From the NCBI RefSeq assembly GCF_002902905.1, contig NZ_CP026124.1:3720001-3784000 (forward strand): a DNA stretch of 64,000 bases, given 5' to 3'. How positions within the stretch are numbered: the stretch's first letter is position 1; each line of letters opens with the position of its first letter. This document shows positions 16,231 to 27,742 of the stretch, piece after piece. The DNA comes from Achromobacter sp. AONIH1. GTDB taxonomy: Bacteria; Pseudomonadota; Gammaproteobacteria; Burkholderiales; Burkholderiaceae_B. Made by a program: the position numbers and the translations under genes. Under the pieces are notes generated by a model, which saw only the letters and a program-made list of their open reading frames with translations, did not search any database and had not been told where the DNA came from.

Positions 16231-17217
16231 ATGACTACCGTAATCCAGCCCGCTCCCGCCCCGGCCGAGATGCCGGCTTCGCCCTGGCACGCCGGCGAGC
16301 GCCTGCTGCAGGAGCACGTGGGCGTGGCCGCGCGCATGGCGCAGATCGGCCCCAAGGTGCTGCGCGACTACATGCCCGATCAGCACCGCGACTTCTACGC
16401 GCAGCTGCCGCTGCTGCTGGCCGGGGCGGTGGATCCGGCGGGCGACCCCTGGGCCGGCGCGCTGGAAGGCGAGCCGGGCTTCGCCTGGTCGCCCGACCCC
16501 AGGGTGCTGCGCGTGGCGGCCATGCCGGACGCCGATGATCCCCTGGCGGCGGGACTGGGGCCGGGCAAGGCGCTGGGCTTGCTCGGCATCGAGCTTCAGA
16601 CGCGCAGGCGCAACCGCGTCAATGGCCTGGTGTCGGCCTGGGACGGCAAGCGTTTCGAGGTGACGGTGGGGCAGTCCTTCGGCAACTGTCCGCAGTACAT
16701 CCAGACGCGCGAATGGCATTTTTCGCGCGCGCCCGGCCTGCGCTTCGCCGGCGGCGCGCGGGAATCGGCGGGGCTGGATGCCGCGGCCGCCGCGTTGATC
16801 CGACGGTCGGACACGTTCTTCGTGGCCAGCTACGCGGACACGCCCGAGGGCGGACGCCAGGTGGACATATCGCATCGCGGCGGGCGGCCGGGCTTCGTGC
16901 GGGTCGACGGCGACGTGCTGACGATCCCTGACTTCTCCGGCAACCGTTACTTCAACACGCTGGGCAATCTGGCAGCCAATCCGCGCGCGGGCCTGCTGTT
17001 CATCGACTTCGAACGCGGTGATACCTTGCAGCTCAGCGGTCCCACGGAGCTGGTGCTGGAGGGACCGGAGGTGGCGAGCTTCGAAGGCGCCGAGCGGCTG
17101 TGGCGCGTGCGGGCGCGGCGGGCGGTGCGACGGCCTGGCGCGCTGGCCCTGCGCTGGCGTTTCGGCGACTACGCGCCCACGTCACTGGCAACGGGGCAGT
17201 GGCCGGCGGCGTTGTAG
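16231..17217 (+). CDS. pyridoxamine 5'-phosphate oxidase-family FMN-binding protein
   Basis: 328 residues, starting MTTVIQPAPAPAEMPASPWHAGE. The C-terminal half carries the split-barrel flavin domain: SFGNCPQYIQTREWHF, SDTFFVASYADTPEGGRQVDISHRGGRPGFVRVDGDVLTIPDFSGNRYFNTLGNLAANPRAGLLFIDFERGDTLQLSG. The GNCPQYI motif and the two-part layout (a diverged first barrel, about 30-170, then a clear second barrel) are typical of large PPOX-family oxidoreductases of unknown substrate. The tight link to a GST suggests a detoxification role, but that is inference. Confidence 0.82.
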   Translation: MTTVIQPAPAPAEMPASPWHAGERLLQEHVGVAARMAQIGPKVLRDYMPDQHRDFYAQLPLLLAGAVDPAGDPWAGALEGEPGFAWSPDPRVLRVAAMPDADDPLAAGLGPGKALGLLGIELQTRRRNRVNGLVSAWDGKRFEVTVGQSFGNCPQYIQTREWHFSRAPGLRFAGGARESAGLDAAAAALIRRSDTFFVASYADTPEGGRQVDISHRGGRPGFVRVDGDVLTIPDFSGNRYFNTLGNLAANPRAGLLFIDFERGDTLQLSGPTELVLEGPEVASFEGAERLWRVRARRAVRRPGALALRWRFGDYAPTSLATGQWPAAL

Positions 17218-17254
17218 CGGACGGCGCGTTCGGGCGGCGCGGCGGCGGGCGGCT

Positions 17255-17707
17255 TCAGCCCTGCGCCACCTTGCGCACGACGGTGTCGTCCGGCTCCAGG
17301 CGGCGGCCGTCCTGCGCGTGGATCTCCAGCCGGCGCACCGGCTGGCCGCGCTTGCGGTCGATCAGTTCCGAGTGCGCTTCCCGCGGACCGTAGTAGTGGT
17401 CCTCGCCCCATTGCCGCAGGCCCACGATCACGGGGAACAGGCCGCGTCCTTTCTCGGTGAGCACGTATTCCTGGTAGGCGCTGCCGTCCGAGGCCGGCGC
17501 GGCCTCCAGGATGCCGTGCGCCGTCAGCGTGCGCAGGCGGTCGCTGAGGATGTTCTTGGCCATGCCCAGGTTCTTCTGGAACTCGCCGAAGCGGCGCAGT
17601 CCGTCGAAGGCGTCGCGCACGATCAGCAGCGACCACCCGTCGCCGATAGCGTCTAGCGAGCGGGCCACCGGGCAGGCGGCTTCTTCGAAACTGGTGCGTT
17701 TGACCAT
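17255..17707 (-). CDS. HxlR-family transcriptional regulator
   Basis: 150 residues. The start at 17707 gives the typical opening MVKRTSFEEAACPVARSLDAIGDGWSLLIVRDAFDGLRRFGEFQKNLGMAKNILSDRLRTLTAHGILE, in which a Cys near the N-terminus (Cys12, CPVARSLD) is the redox/electrophile-sensing residue seen in many HxlR proteins. The winged helix continues with YQEYVLTEKGRGLFPVIVGLRQWG. It is divergent from the MFS exporter at 17833, and two matching 17-bp operator-like palindromes lie between them. It probably represses the exporter and itself. Confidence 0.92.
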   Translation of the reverse strand: MVKRTSFEEAACPVARSLDAIGDGWSLLIVRDAFDGLRRFGEFQKNLGMAKNILSDRLRTLTAHGILEAAPASDGSAYQEYVLTEKGRGLFPVIVGLRQWGEDHYYGPREAHSELIDRKRGQPVRRLEIHAQDGRRLEPDDTVVRKVAQG

Positions 17708-17768
17708 GTGCCGGATCCTCGCGGGAAAACGCGGGCCCGGGTTCGGGCCCGTCGCTGACGGATTTAGT

Positions 17769-17819
17769 GGTTGCATTATAAAACCATGAGGCATAGCATT
17801 CTGGTTTCGTTATGAAACC
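17769..17819. promoter_or_regulatory. paired HxlR operator-like palindromes
   Basis: Two related 17-bp inverted repeats, GGTTGCATTATAAAACC at 17769-17785 and GGTTTCGTTATGAAACC at 17803-17819, are 34 bp apart centre to centre. They share the pattern GGTTnCnTTATnAAACC. The second ends 13 bp before the MFS start codon; the first is closer to the HxlR gene. Two similar sites between a regulator and its divergent partner are good evidence of an operator pair. Confidence 0.8.
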
Positions 17820-17832
17820 TTAAAGGCCCACC

Positions 17833-19095
17833 ATGCCATCCCCGGATCGATCCCAAGTCCAAGCCCCGTCCCAAGCGGAAAGCGCCAGTCCCATGCCCGG
17901 CTGGCGGGTGCTGTTGCTGGCCGTGGCTTGCGCGCTCAGCGTGGCCAACGTGTATTACGCGCAGCCCTTGCTGGGCGCGATGGGCCGTGAGTTCGGGCTG
18001 GACGAGGCGGCGGTGGGCATGGTGGTGACCGCCACGCAGATCGGCTGCGCCGTGGCGTTGCTGCTGGTGGTGCCGCTGGGCGACCTGCTGGACCGGCGGC
18101 GCCTGATGATCGGCCAGCTGGTGTTGCTGATGCTGGCCCTGGCGGCGGTGGCCACCGCGTCGGGGGCCGGCTGGCTGCTGGCGGGCATGGCCGCGCTGGG
18201 ATTGCTGGGCACGGCCATGGCGCAGGGTCTGCTGGCGCTGTCGGCGGCGCTGGCCGCGCCCGGCGAGCGCGGCCGCGTGGTCGGCGCGGCCCAGGGCGGG
18301 GTGGTGATCGGCCTGCTGCTGGCGCGCACCTTGTCCGGCGCGCTGGCCGATCTGTGGGGCTGGCGCGCGGTCTATCTGATGTCGGCGGCGCTGTCCGCGC
18401 TGCTGGCCGTGGCGCTGGCGCTGGGCCTGCCGCGCCGCCGGCTGCCGTCGGCCGGCATGGGCTATGGGGCCTTGCTGCGCTCCATGTATGCGTTGGTGCT
18501 GACCGAGCCGGTGCTGCGGGTGCGAGGCATGATCGCGCTGCTGATGTTCGCCGCCGTCAGCGTGTTCTGGACCGCGCTGGTGCTGCCGCTGTCGGCGCCG
18601 CCGCACGCGTTGAGCCACACCGCCATCGGCGCGTTCGGGCTGGTGGGCGTGGCCGGCGTGCTGATGGCGGCGCGCGCCGGCCGGCTGGCCGATGGCGGGC
18701 AGGGCCAGCGCACCACGGGCGCGGGCCTCGTGCTGCTGTGCCTGTCGTGGATCCCGCTGGCGCTGCTGGACTGGAGCCTGTGGGCGCTGGCGCTGGGCGT
18801 GCTGCTGCTGGACGTGGCGCTGCAGGCGCTGCACGTGACCAACCAGGCCATGATCTTCAGCATCGGCGCGCAGGCGCACAGCCGGCTGGTCGGCGCCTAC
18901 ATGCTGTTCTACGCGGCTGGCAGCGGCCTGGGCGCGATCGCGGCCACGACGGTGTACGCGCATGCCGGCTGGCCGGGCGTATGCGCGCTGGGCGCGGGCT
19001 TCAGCGCGGCGGCGCTGTTGTTCTGGCTGGCGACGCTGCCGCGCGGCGTGGCCGCGAAGCCGCGTGAGGGGCAGTGCCAGAACGCCGCGGGTTGA
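17833..19095 (+). CDS. MFS transporter (drug/metabolite efflux type)
   Basis: 420 residues with about 12 membrane helices after a 22-residue polar N-terminus. VANVYYAQPLLGAMGREFGLDEAAVGMVVTATQIGCAVALLLVVPLGDLLDRRRLM contains the MFS motif A (GDLLDRRR) between helices 2 and 3, and the family opening NVYYAQPLL. A second half starts near GALLRSMYALVLTEPVLRVRG. It is a proton-driven exporter of the inner membrane; the substrate is unknown. It is under the divergent HxlR gene. Confidence 0.9.
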   Translation: MPSPDRSQVQAPSQAESASPMPGWRVLLLAVACALSVANVYYAQPLLGAMGREFGLDEAAVGMVVTATQIGCAVALLLVVPLGDLLDRRRLMIGQLVLLMLALAAVATASGAGWLLAGMAALGLLGTAMAQGLLALSAALAAPGERGRVVGAAQGGVVIGLLLARTLSGALADLWGWRAVYLMSAALSALLAVALALGLPRRRLPSAGMGYGALLRSMYALVLTEPVLRVRGMIALLMFAAVSVFWTALVLPLSAPPHALSHTAIGAFGLVGVAGVLMAARAGRLADGGQGQRTTGAGLVLLCLSWIPLALLDWSLWALALGVLLLDVALQALHVTNQAMIFSIGAQAHSRLVGAYMLFYAAGSGLGAIAATTVYAHAGWPGVCALGAGFSAAALLFWLATLPRGVAAKPREGQCQNAAG

Positions 19096-19152
19096 TGCGG
19101 GAGCGATCAGGCTGGCCGCCCGTGGATCGCGGCCAGCCTGGGTCCGTCCCGG

Positions 19153-20922
19153 TCAGGGCTGTACTTCGTACTCGCCCGAGCCGAGCACCACGGCGGCCAG
19201 CCCCGGCGCCTGGGTCAGCTTGTGCAGCGCATAAGCCTGCGCCGTGGCGATCTTGGCGGCGTGGAACCCGGGGTCTTCCTGCTTGAGGTCCAGGCTGGCC
19301 AGCAGCGCGCGCGCCATCTGCCAGCCGGCCAGCGTGGTGCCGGCCAGCATCAGGTAGGGCACGGCCGCGGCGAACACGGCGTTGGTCTTGCCGGCCGCGT
19401 TGGCCAGCACGTAGTCCACGGCGCTGGACAGCGCCTCGCGGGCCGCCTTGAGCGGGCCGGCCACGCGGGTGGCGGCCGGATCGTTGCGGGCCAGCAGCGC
19501 ATCCTCGGTCTGGCGAACCTGGTCCAGCAGCCAGCGCGCCACGGCGCCGCCGTCGCGCAGCGTCTTGCGGCCCACCAGGTCGTTGGCCTGGATCGCGGTG
19601 GTGCCTTCGTAGATGGCCAGGATGCGCGCGTCGCGGTAGAACTGCGCAGCGCCGGTCTCCTCGATGAAGCCCATGCCGCCGTGCACCTGCACCCCCAGGC
19701 TGGCGACCTCGATCGACATCTCGGTGCACCAGCCCTTGACGATGGGCACCAGGTATTCCTGCACCGCCAGATGGCGCGCGCGGGCCTTCTCGTCGGGCGA
19801 AGCGTGCGCCAGGTCGGCATGGCCGGCCGTGTAGTAGGCCAGCGCGCGGCCGGCCTCGGTGACGGCGCGCATGGTGCCCAGGATGCGGCGCACATCCGGG
19901 TGGTGGATGATGGTCACGGCCTCGCGCGACGAGCCATCCACCGGACGGCTCTGCACGCGTTCGGCGGCATAGGCCAGCGCATGCTGGTAGGCGCGGTCGG
20001 ACACGGCCACGCCCTGCATGCCGACGGCGAAGCGCGCGGCGTTCATCATGATGAACATGGCGTCCAGGCCACGGTTCTCCTGGCCGATCAGGTAGCCCAC
20101 GGCGCCGCCGGCGTCGCCGAATTGCAGCGTGGCGGTGGGGCTGGCCTTGATGCCGAGCTTGTGCTCGATGGACACGCAGTGCACGTCGTTGCGCTGGCCC
20201 AGCGAGCCGTCGGCGTTGACCAGGAACTTCGGCACCAGGAACAGCGAGATGCCCTTCACGCCCTCGGGCGCGTCGGGCAGGCGGGCCAGCACCAGGTGGA
20301 TGATGTTCTCGGCCAGATCATGCTCGCCGTAGGTGATGAAGATCTTGGTGCCGGAGATGCGGTAGCTGCCGTCGCCTTGCGGTTCGGCGCGCGAGCGCAG
20401 CAGGGCCAGGTCCGAGCCGGCCTGCGGCTCGGTCAGGTTCATGGTGCCAGTCCACTTGCCGGAGATCATCGGGCCGATGTAGCGCTCGCGCAGCTCGGCC
20501 GAGCCGGCGGTCAGCAGCGCCTCGATGGCGCCGTTGGTCAGCAGCGGACACAGCGAGAACGACAGGTTGGCGGCGTTCAGCATTTCCGAGGTGGCCGCGC
20601 CCAGCAGGCCGGGCAGGCCCTGGCCGCCGTATTCGGCGGGGTGGTTCATGCCCTGCCAGCCGGCCTCGGCGTACTGGCGGAAGGCCTGCTTGAAGCCGGG
20701 CGCGGTGGTGACGGCGCCATCGCGCCAGGCGCCGGGCTCGCGGTCGGCGGGCTGGTTCAGCGGGGCCAGCACCTCGCCGGCGAAGTGCGCGGCTTCCTCC
20801 AGCACCGCCTGGGCGGTGTCGGGCGTGGCTTCCTCGAAGCCGGGCAGGGCCGCCACGGCGGGCAGGCCCGCCAGGTGGTTGAGCACGAACAGCATGTCTT
20901 TGACGGGGGCTTGGTACGGCAT
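19153..20922 (-). CDS. acyl-CoA dehydrogenase, 3-methylmercaptopropionyl-CoA dehydrogenase-like (DmdC type)
   Basis: 589 residues, the long form with an extra C-terminal domain. MPYQAPVKDMLFVLNHLAGLP is the typical start of the DmdC/AidB-like group. Flavin and substrate motifs: KWTGTMNLTEPQAGSDLALLRSRAEP, YRISGTKIFITYGEHDL, and the helix with the probable catalytic Glu, ARILAIYEGTTAIQANDLVGRK. It should oxidise an acyl-CoA to the enoyl-CoA and pass electrons to ETF. It lies 37 bp after the acyl-CoA synthetase gene on the same strand, so the two form one operon. Whether the substrate is methylmercaptopropionyl-CoA or a medium-chain acyl-CoA cannot be read. Confidence 0.9.
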   Translation of the reverse strand: MPYQAPVKDMLFVLNHLAGLPAVAALPGFEEATPDTAQAVLEEAAHFAGEVLAPLNQPADREPGAWRDGAVTTAPGFKQAFRQYAEAGWQGMNHPAEYGGQGLPGLLGAATSEMLNAANLSFSLCPLLTNGAIEALLTAGSAELRERYIGPMISGKWTGTMNLTEPQAGSDLALLRSRAEPQGDGSYRISGTKIFITYGEHDLAENIIHLVLARLPDAPEGVKGISLFLVPKFLVNADGSLGQRNDVHCVSIEHKLGIKASPTATLQFGDAGGAVGYLIGQENRGLDAMFIMMNAARFAVGMQGVAVSDRAYQHALAYAAERVQSRPVDGSSREAVTIIHHPDVRRILGTMRAVTEAGRALAYYTAGHADLAHASPDEKARARHLAVQEYLVPIVKGWCTEMSIEVASLGVQVHGGMGFIEETGAAQFYRDARILAIYEGTTAIQANDLVGRKTLRDGGAVARWLLDQVRQTEDALLARNDPAATRVAGPLKAAREALSSAVDYVLANAAGKTNAVFAAAVPYLMLAGTTLAGWQMARALLASLDLKQEDPGFHAAKIATAQAYALHKLTQAPGLAAVVLGSGEYEVQP

Positions 20923-20959
20923 GGCGTCGGAACTCCTGGATATGTGGTTGTCGTTGGAA

Positions 20960-22627
20960 TCAGGCGGACTTGCTGGGATCGGCGGCGGGGCCGGACAGGT
21001 CGATGGCGCTGGTGGCGCCCACGGCCGCGCGCAGTTCGAATTTCTGGATCTTGCCGGTGGAGGTCTTGGGCAGCTCGCCGAAGCGCACCGCGCGCGGCAC
21101 CTTGAAGCCGGGCAGCAGCAGCTTGCAGTGCGCGATGATTTCCTCGGCGGTGGCGCTGCAGCCGGGTTTGAGCTCGACGAAGGCGCAGGGCGTCTCGCCC
21201 CACTTGGGATCGGGCATGGCGACCACGGCCACGGCGGCCACCGAGGGGTGGCGGTAGAGCGCGTCCTCGACCTCGATGCTGGAGATGTTCTCGCCGCCGG
21301 AGATGATGATGTCCTTGCTGCGGTCCTTGATGCGGATGTAGCCGTCGGGCGTCATCACGCCCAGGTCGCCGGTGTGGAACCAGCCGCCGGCGAAGGCGTC
21401 TTCGGTGGCGCGCTCGTTCTTCAGGTAGCCCTTCATGCAGATGTTGCCGCGGAACATGATCTCGCCCACGGTCTGCTCGTCGGCCGGGACTTCGAGCATG
21501 GTTTCGGGATCGCGCACCGATACGCCGGCCTGCAGGTGATAGCGCACGCCCTGGCGCGCGTTGAGCAGGGCGCGCTCTTCGTCTTCCAGCGTGTCCCAGG
21601 ATGCCTGGCGGGCGCAGACGGCGGCCGGGCCGTAGACCTCGGTCAGGCCGTAGACGTGGGTCAGCTCGAAGCCGATCTCCTTCATCTTGGCGATCACGGC
21701 GGGCGCGGGCGCGGCGCCGGCGACCATGGTGCGGACCGTGTGCGTGATGCCGGCGCGCAGCTCGGCCGGCGCGTTGGCCAGCGCGCTCTGCACGATGGGC
21801 GCGCCGCAGTAGTGCGTCACGCCTTCGGCGCGGATCAGGTCGAACACGGTCTTGGGATCGAACTTGCGCAGGCAGACGTTGACGCCGGCGCGCGCGGCCA
21901 CGGTCCAGGCGAAGCACCAGCCGTTGCAGTGGAACAGCGGCAGCGTCCAGAGGTAGACCGGATGCTTGGGCATGTCCCATTCAAGGATGTTGCTGACGGC
22001 GTTCAGGTAGGCGCCGCGATAGTGATAGACCACGCCCTTGGGATCGCCGGTGGTGCCGGACGTGTAGTTCAGCGCGATGGCGTCCCACTCGTCGGCCGGC
22101 GGCTGCCAGTCGAACGTGGCGGGCGCGGCGGCCAGGAAGGCTTCGTAATCGGTCGCGCCGGGCAGGGCGGCGGGTGCGCCGTCCAGGTCGTGCACCGAGA
22201 TCACGGCCAGGTGCGGGAATTCGGCGCGGGCGCGCTGCGCCAGCTCGGCGTACTCGGTGTCGATGATGAGGGCGCGGGCCTCGCCATGGCCCAGCATGAA
22301 CAGCACGCTGGGCGTGTCCAGCCGCGTGTTCAGTGTGTTGAGCACGGCGCCCAGCATGGGCACGCCGAAGTGCGCCTCGACCATGGCCGGGATGTTCGGC
22401 AGCATGACGGCCACGGTGTCGCCGCGCTTGATGCCGGCCTGCGCCAGCGCGCCTGCAAGGCGCTGCGCGCGCTCGTAGGTCTGGCGCCAGTTGCGGCGCA
22501 CCTTACCGTGGACCACGGCGAGCCGGTCGCCGTACACTTCGGCCGCGCGGGCGATGAAGTCCACCGGCGTGAGCGCCTCGTAGTTGGCGTCGCGACGGCC
22601 CAGCCCATGGTCGTACATGCTGCTCAT
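20960..22627 (-). CDS. acyl-CoA synthetase (AMP-forming, DmdB/medium-chain type)
   Basis: 555 residues. Adenylate-forming signatures are complete: P-loop YTSGTTGDPKGVVYHYRG, the HVYGLTEVYGP adenine site, GGWFHTGDLGVMTPDGYI, KDRSKDIIISGGENISSIEVEDAL, and the catalytic Lys in LPKTSTGKIQKFELR. It activates a carboxylic acid with ATP and CoA. The first gene of a two-gene operon with the acyl-CoA dehydrogenase, it gives the first two steps of acid degradation. A Crp/Fnr-type regulator is divergent 223 bp away. Confidence 0.93.
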   Translation of the reverse strand: MSSMYDHGLGRRDANYEALTPVDFIARAAEVYGDRLAVVHGKVRRNWRQTYERAQRLAGALAQAGIKRGDTVAVMLPNIPAMVEAHFGVPMLGAVLNTLNTRLDTPSVLFMLGHGEARALIIDTEYAELAQRARAEFPHLAVISVHDLDGAPAALPGATDYEAFLAAAPATFDWQPPADEWDAIALNYTSGTTGDPKGVVYHYRGAYLNAVSNILEWDMPKHPVYLWTLPLFHCNGWCFAWTVAARAGVNVCLRKFDPKTVFDLIRAEGVTHYCGAPIVQSALANAPAELRAGITHTVRTMVAGAAPAPAVIAKMKEIGFELTHVYGLTEVYGPAAVCARQASWDTLEDEERALLNARQGVRYHLQAGVSVRDPETMLEVPADEQTVGEIMFRGNICMKGYLKNERATEDAFAGGWFHTGDLGVMTPDGYIRIKDRSKDIIISGGENISSIEVEDALYRHPSVAAVAVVAMPDPKWGETPCAFVELKPGCSATAEEIIAHCKLLLPGFKVPRAVRFGELPKTSTGKIQKFELRAAVGATSAIDLSGPAADPSKSA

Positions 22628-22785
22628 TGCTTGTGTCTCCTTCCGGCGCGGCTGCCCGCGCTTGTCAGCGTTGCGCCTTTTTCTGGCGCTGGTTTGTCGG
22701 CATTGTCGGAGGATGGTCGCGGCCGTCGTTTGACGGCGATCACAGGATCCGCCTTGCCCTAGCTTATCGGCCGCCGGAAAATGGC

Positions 22786-22807
22786 GTCTGTCGCCTGCAT
22801 GACAGAC
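22786..22807. promoter_or_regulatory. inverted repeat between the acyl-CoA operon and the Crp/Fnr gene
   Basis: GTCTGTC (22786-22792) and GACAGAC (22801-22807) are perfect 7-bp arms around 8 bp, which is the right size for a Crp/Fnr-family dimer. The repeat lies 44 bp before the regulator start and 158 bp before the acyl-CoA synthetase start. It is a candidate operator for the divergent regulator; the sequence does not match the classical Crp or Fnr sites. Confidence 0.5.
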
Positions 22808-22850
22808 TGCCCGCCGGCGCGGAAACCTCCAGTTTTACACGGTTCTTCCC

Positions 22851-23561
22851 ATGTCCGATGTTTCAAACATTGTTTCCCCTGAAGAACTTGCAAGGCTCTT
22901 CGGGAATTGCGCCTGGTTCGGCGCGCTCGACCCCGCGCACCGGCAGCTGGTGCTGGCCACGTCGCGCGCCGAGCATGTGCCGGGCGGCGCCTGGATCGCG
23001 CGGCGCAACGCGCCGTCGGATCACTGGCTGGGCGTGCACAGCGGGCTGTTGAAGCTCGCCATCTACAACGAGTCGGGCCGCAGCTGCACGTTCTCGGGCG
23101 TGCCGCGCGGCGGCTGGTTCGGGGAGGGCAGCGTGATCAAGCGCGAGCTGCGCAAGTACGACGTGGTGGCGATCCAGCCTTCGCTGGTCATGCTGGTGCC
23201 GGCCGCCACGTTTCACGCGCTGCTGGCGGCCAGCCTGCCGTTCTCGCATTTCGTCATCAGCCAGTTGAACGACCGCATGGGCGAATTCATCGCGTCGATC
23301 CAGAACCACCGGCTGCTGGACGCCGACGCGCGCGTGGCGCAGTCGCTGGCGCAGCTGTTCAATCCGCAGCTGTATCCTTCCACCGACCTGACGCTGACGA
23401 TCTCGCAGGAAGAGCTGGGCTATCTGACCGGCCTGTCGCGCCAGCGCGTGAACCAGGCATTGCAGGCGCTGACCGACCAGGGCGTGCTGGCGCTGGCCTA
23501 CAACCAGATCAAGGTGCTGGACCTGGACCGGCTGCGGCGCTACGGGCTGGATCAGTTGTAG
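22851..23561 (+). CDS. Crp/Fnr-family transcriptional regulator
   Basis: 236 residues. The cyclic-nucleotide-binding-like domain (about 20-130: ARLFGNCAWFGALDPAHRQLVLATSRAEHVPGGAWIARR ... VPRGGWFGEGSVIKRELRKYDVVAIQPS) is followed by the dimerisation helix and a winged helix (LTISQEELGYLTGLSRQRVNQALQALTDQGVLALAYNQIKVLDLDRLRRYG). The FNR Cys cluster is absent, so it is not an oxygen sensor of that type. It is divergent from the acyl-CoA synthetase/dehydrogenase operon, which it probably controls. Confidence 0.9.
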   Translation: MSDVSNIVSPEELARLFGNCAWFGALDPAHRQLVLATSRAEHVPGGAWIARRNAPSDHWLGVHSGLLKLAIYNESGRSCTFSGVPRGGWFGEGSVIKRELRKYDVVAIQPSLVMLVPAATFHALLAASLPFSHFVISQLNDRMGEFIASIQNHRLLDADARVAQSLAQLFNPQLYPSTDLTLTISQEELGYLTGLSRQRVNQALQALTDQGVLALAYNQIKVLDLDRLRRYGLDQL

Positions 23562-23588
23562 GAGGAGGCCGGGGCAGGGCGCCGGCGC

Positions 23589-24047
23589 TCAGCCGGCCTT
23601 TGAACGTGACAGCGCGCGCACATGGCGCGCGATATGGCGGAATTGCTCGGCCATGGCGTCCTGCTGCGCTTCGGGCAACTGCGACAGGAACAGCTCGTCG
23701 ATGGCCGGTCCGTATACCTTCCACATCTCGCGGCGCAGCGCGCGGCCCTTGGGCGTGAGCCGCGCGTAGGTGGCGCGGCGGTCTTCTTCCGAGCGGAAGC
23801 GCTCGACCAGGCCGGCGGCTTCGATGCGGTCCATCAGGCGCGTCAGGTTGTAGCGCGCGATCACCATGCGCTCGGCCATTTCGTACATGCGCGCCGTGCC
23901 TTCCGGCGCGCGTTCCAGCGCCCACAGCGCGTCGTACCAGGCCAGCGGCGGCAGGTCCGCGGCGGACAGTCGCTTTTCTATCTCTTCCACCACCAGCGCA
24001 TGCGCAGTCAGGAAGAGGCTCCAGGCATCGGGCTTGCCTGTGGCCAT
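23589..24047 (-). CDS. MarR-family transcriptional regulator
   Basis: 152 residues. The start at 24047 (MATGKPDAWSLFLTAHALVVEEIEKRL) is chosen because AAGGAG lies 8 bp upstream; a start seven codons earlier is possible. The winged helix reads LPPLAWYDALWALERAPEGTARMYEMAERMVIARYNLTRLMDRIEAAGLVERFRSEEDRRATYARLTPKGRALRREM, the standard MarR core with the DRRA wing. The intergenic palindromes at 24186-24247 lie between it and the E1 gene, so it probably represses both until a ligand binds. Confidence 0.92.
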   Translation of the reverse strand: MATGKPDAWSLFLTAHALVVEEIEKRLSAADLPPLAWYDALWALERAPEGTARMYEMAERMVIARYNLTRLMDRIEAAGLVERFRSEEDRRATYARLTPKGRALRREMWKVYGPAIDELFLSQLPEAQQDAMAEQFRHIARHVRALSRSKAG

Positions 24048-24185
24048 GCGGTCGGCTCCTTGATTCATCGGTGGGAATGTGCAGCCCGGATTGTAAAGGC
24101 GGCGATGCATTGGCGCCGCATTCGCATGCGCGCATCGCGCGTATAGGGCAGCGCGCGCCCGCGCGTCGGATTCGAATCGTCAAAT

Positions 24186-24247
24186 AATTGCACTTGCAAT
24201 TGTTTGGAAGTCCTCCTACGATTGCAATTGCACATAATGCAATTGCA
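24186..24247. promoter_or_regulatory. cluster of TGCAATTGCA-type palindromes (MarR operator)
   Basis: AATTGCA-CT-TGCAATT at 24186-24201, and the perfect decamer palindrome TGCAATTGCA at 24223-24232 and again at 24238-24247. The two decamers are 15 bp apart. The whole 62-bp stretch is far richer in A/T than its surroundings. It lies 72 bp before the E1 start codon and 139 bp before the MarR start codon, so it can control both divergent genes. Confidence 0.82.
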
Positions 24248-24318
24248 ATTCACAATGCGAAATGGCGATGACGGACCCCGGTCCGGCGCCTTGCTCGCGC
24301 CCGACATGGAGGACACAC

Positions 24319-26982
<2,664 letters not shown>

Positions 26983-26989
26983 CGGGTAC

Positions 26990-27008
26990 GGCGGGCCTCA
27001 GGCCCGCC
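26990..27008. terminator. hairpin between the E1 gene and the convergent lysE gene
   Basis: GGCGGGCC-TCA-GGCCCGCC, a perfect 8-bp stem with a 3-nt loop. The loop TCA is the stop codon (TGA) of the lysE-type gene on the minus strand. The hairpin starts 7 bp after the E1 stop. There is no T run, so it may act as a weak or Rho-assisted bidirectional terminator. Confidence 0.5.
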
Positions 27009-27621
27009 GCGCCAGCAGCGCCCAGACGCCGGCGGCCGACAGCAGCGCGCCGCCGCCCAGGTTGAAGCCGCGCTGCGCGCGCGGCGAGGCCAGCAGGCGG
27101 CGCGCCTGGCCGGCGAACAGCGCGTAGGCGGCGGCGTTCAGGCCGGCGCAGGTCACGAAGGTGGCCGACAGGATCCACATCTGGCGCACCGTGTCGCCGG
27201 CCGGGTCGATGAACTGCGGCAGGAAGGCGACGAAGAAGATGATGCCCTTGGGATTCAGCGCCGTCACCAGATAGGTGTTGGCAAAGAGCTTCCAGCGCGA
27301 TCCCGCCTCGCCCGCCTGGGGCAGCGTGGCAGGCGCCACGCCGGCGCGCAGCAGCTTGAAGCCCAGGTACAGCAGGTACAGGCCGCCCACGGTCTTGACC
27401 ACGGTGAACCAGAACGCCGAGGCCGACAGCAGCGCGCCCAGGCCGACCAGAGACAAAAGCAGCGCGGTGGAATCGCCCAGCGCCACGGCCAGCACCAGCG
27501 GCAGGCGGGCGCGCCGGCCGTGCGTGATGGAATAGCTGATGACGGTGAGGATGGTGGGGCCGGGCAGCACCAGCAGCAGGGCCGAGGCGCCCAGGAAGGC
27601 CAGCCAGGTTTCGAGAGGCAT
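26998..27621 (-). CDS. LysE-family amino acid exporter
   Basis: 207 residues with six predicted helices. MPLETWLAFLGASALLLVLPGPTILTVISYSITHGRRARLPLVLAVALGDSTALLLSLVGLGALL has the LysE/RhtB hallmark LPGPTILTV near the N-terminus. NTYLVTALNPKGIIFFVAFLPQFIDP is the second family signature (LNPKGxxFF). It exports amino acids or their derivatives from the cytoplasm. It is convergent with the E1 gene and lies downstream of the cytochrome c gene. Confidence 0.92.
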   Translation of the reverse strand: MPLETWLAFLGASALLLVLPGPTILTVISYSITHGRRARLPLVLAVALGDSTALLLSLVGLGALLSASAFWFTVVKTVGGLYLLYLGFKLLRAGVAPATLPQAGEAGSRWKLFANTYLVTALNPKGIIFFVAFLPQFIDPAGDTVRQMWILSATFVTCAGLNAAAYALFAGQARRLLASPRAQRGFNLGGGALLSAAGVWALLARRA

Positions 27622-27742
27622 GACGGGGACTCCGGGAAGGCGACCGCGAGGGTTCGTGGTCAGGGCGGCGGGCGCAGGCCCGCAACGCGGTTCAGGCCCC
27701 GCCGGGAAAGGCCGCCGCCTGGGCGTCCGCGCCTGTGCGGGA

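Noticed and set aside
19222..22762. Long plus-strand frames antisense to the acyl-CoA dehydrogenase and synthetase genes
   Set aside because: Pure shadow frames in GC-rich DNA; the minus-strand enzymes have full catalytic motifs.
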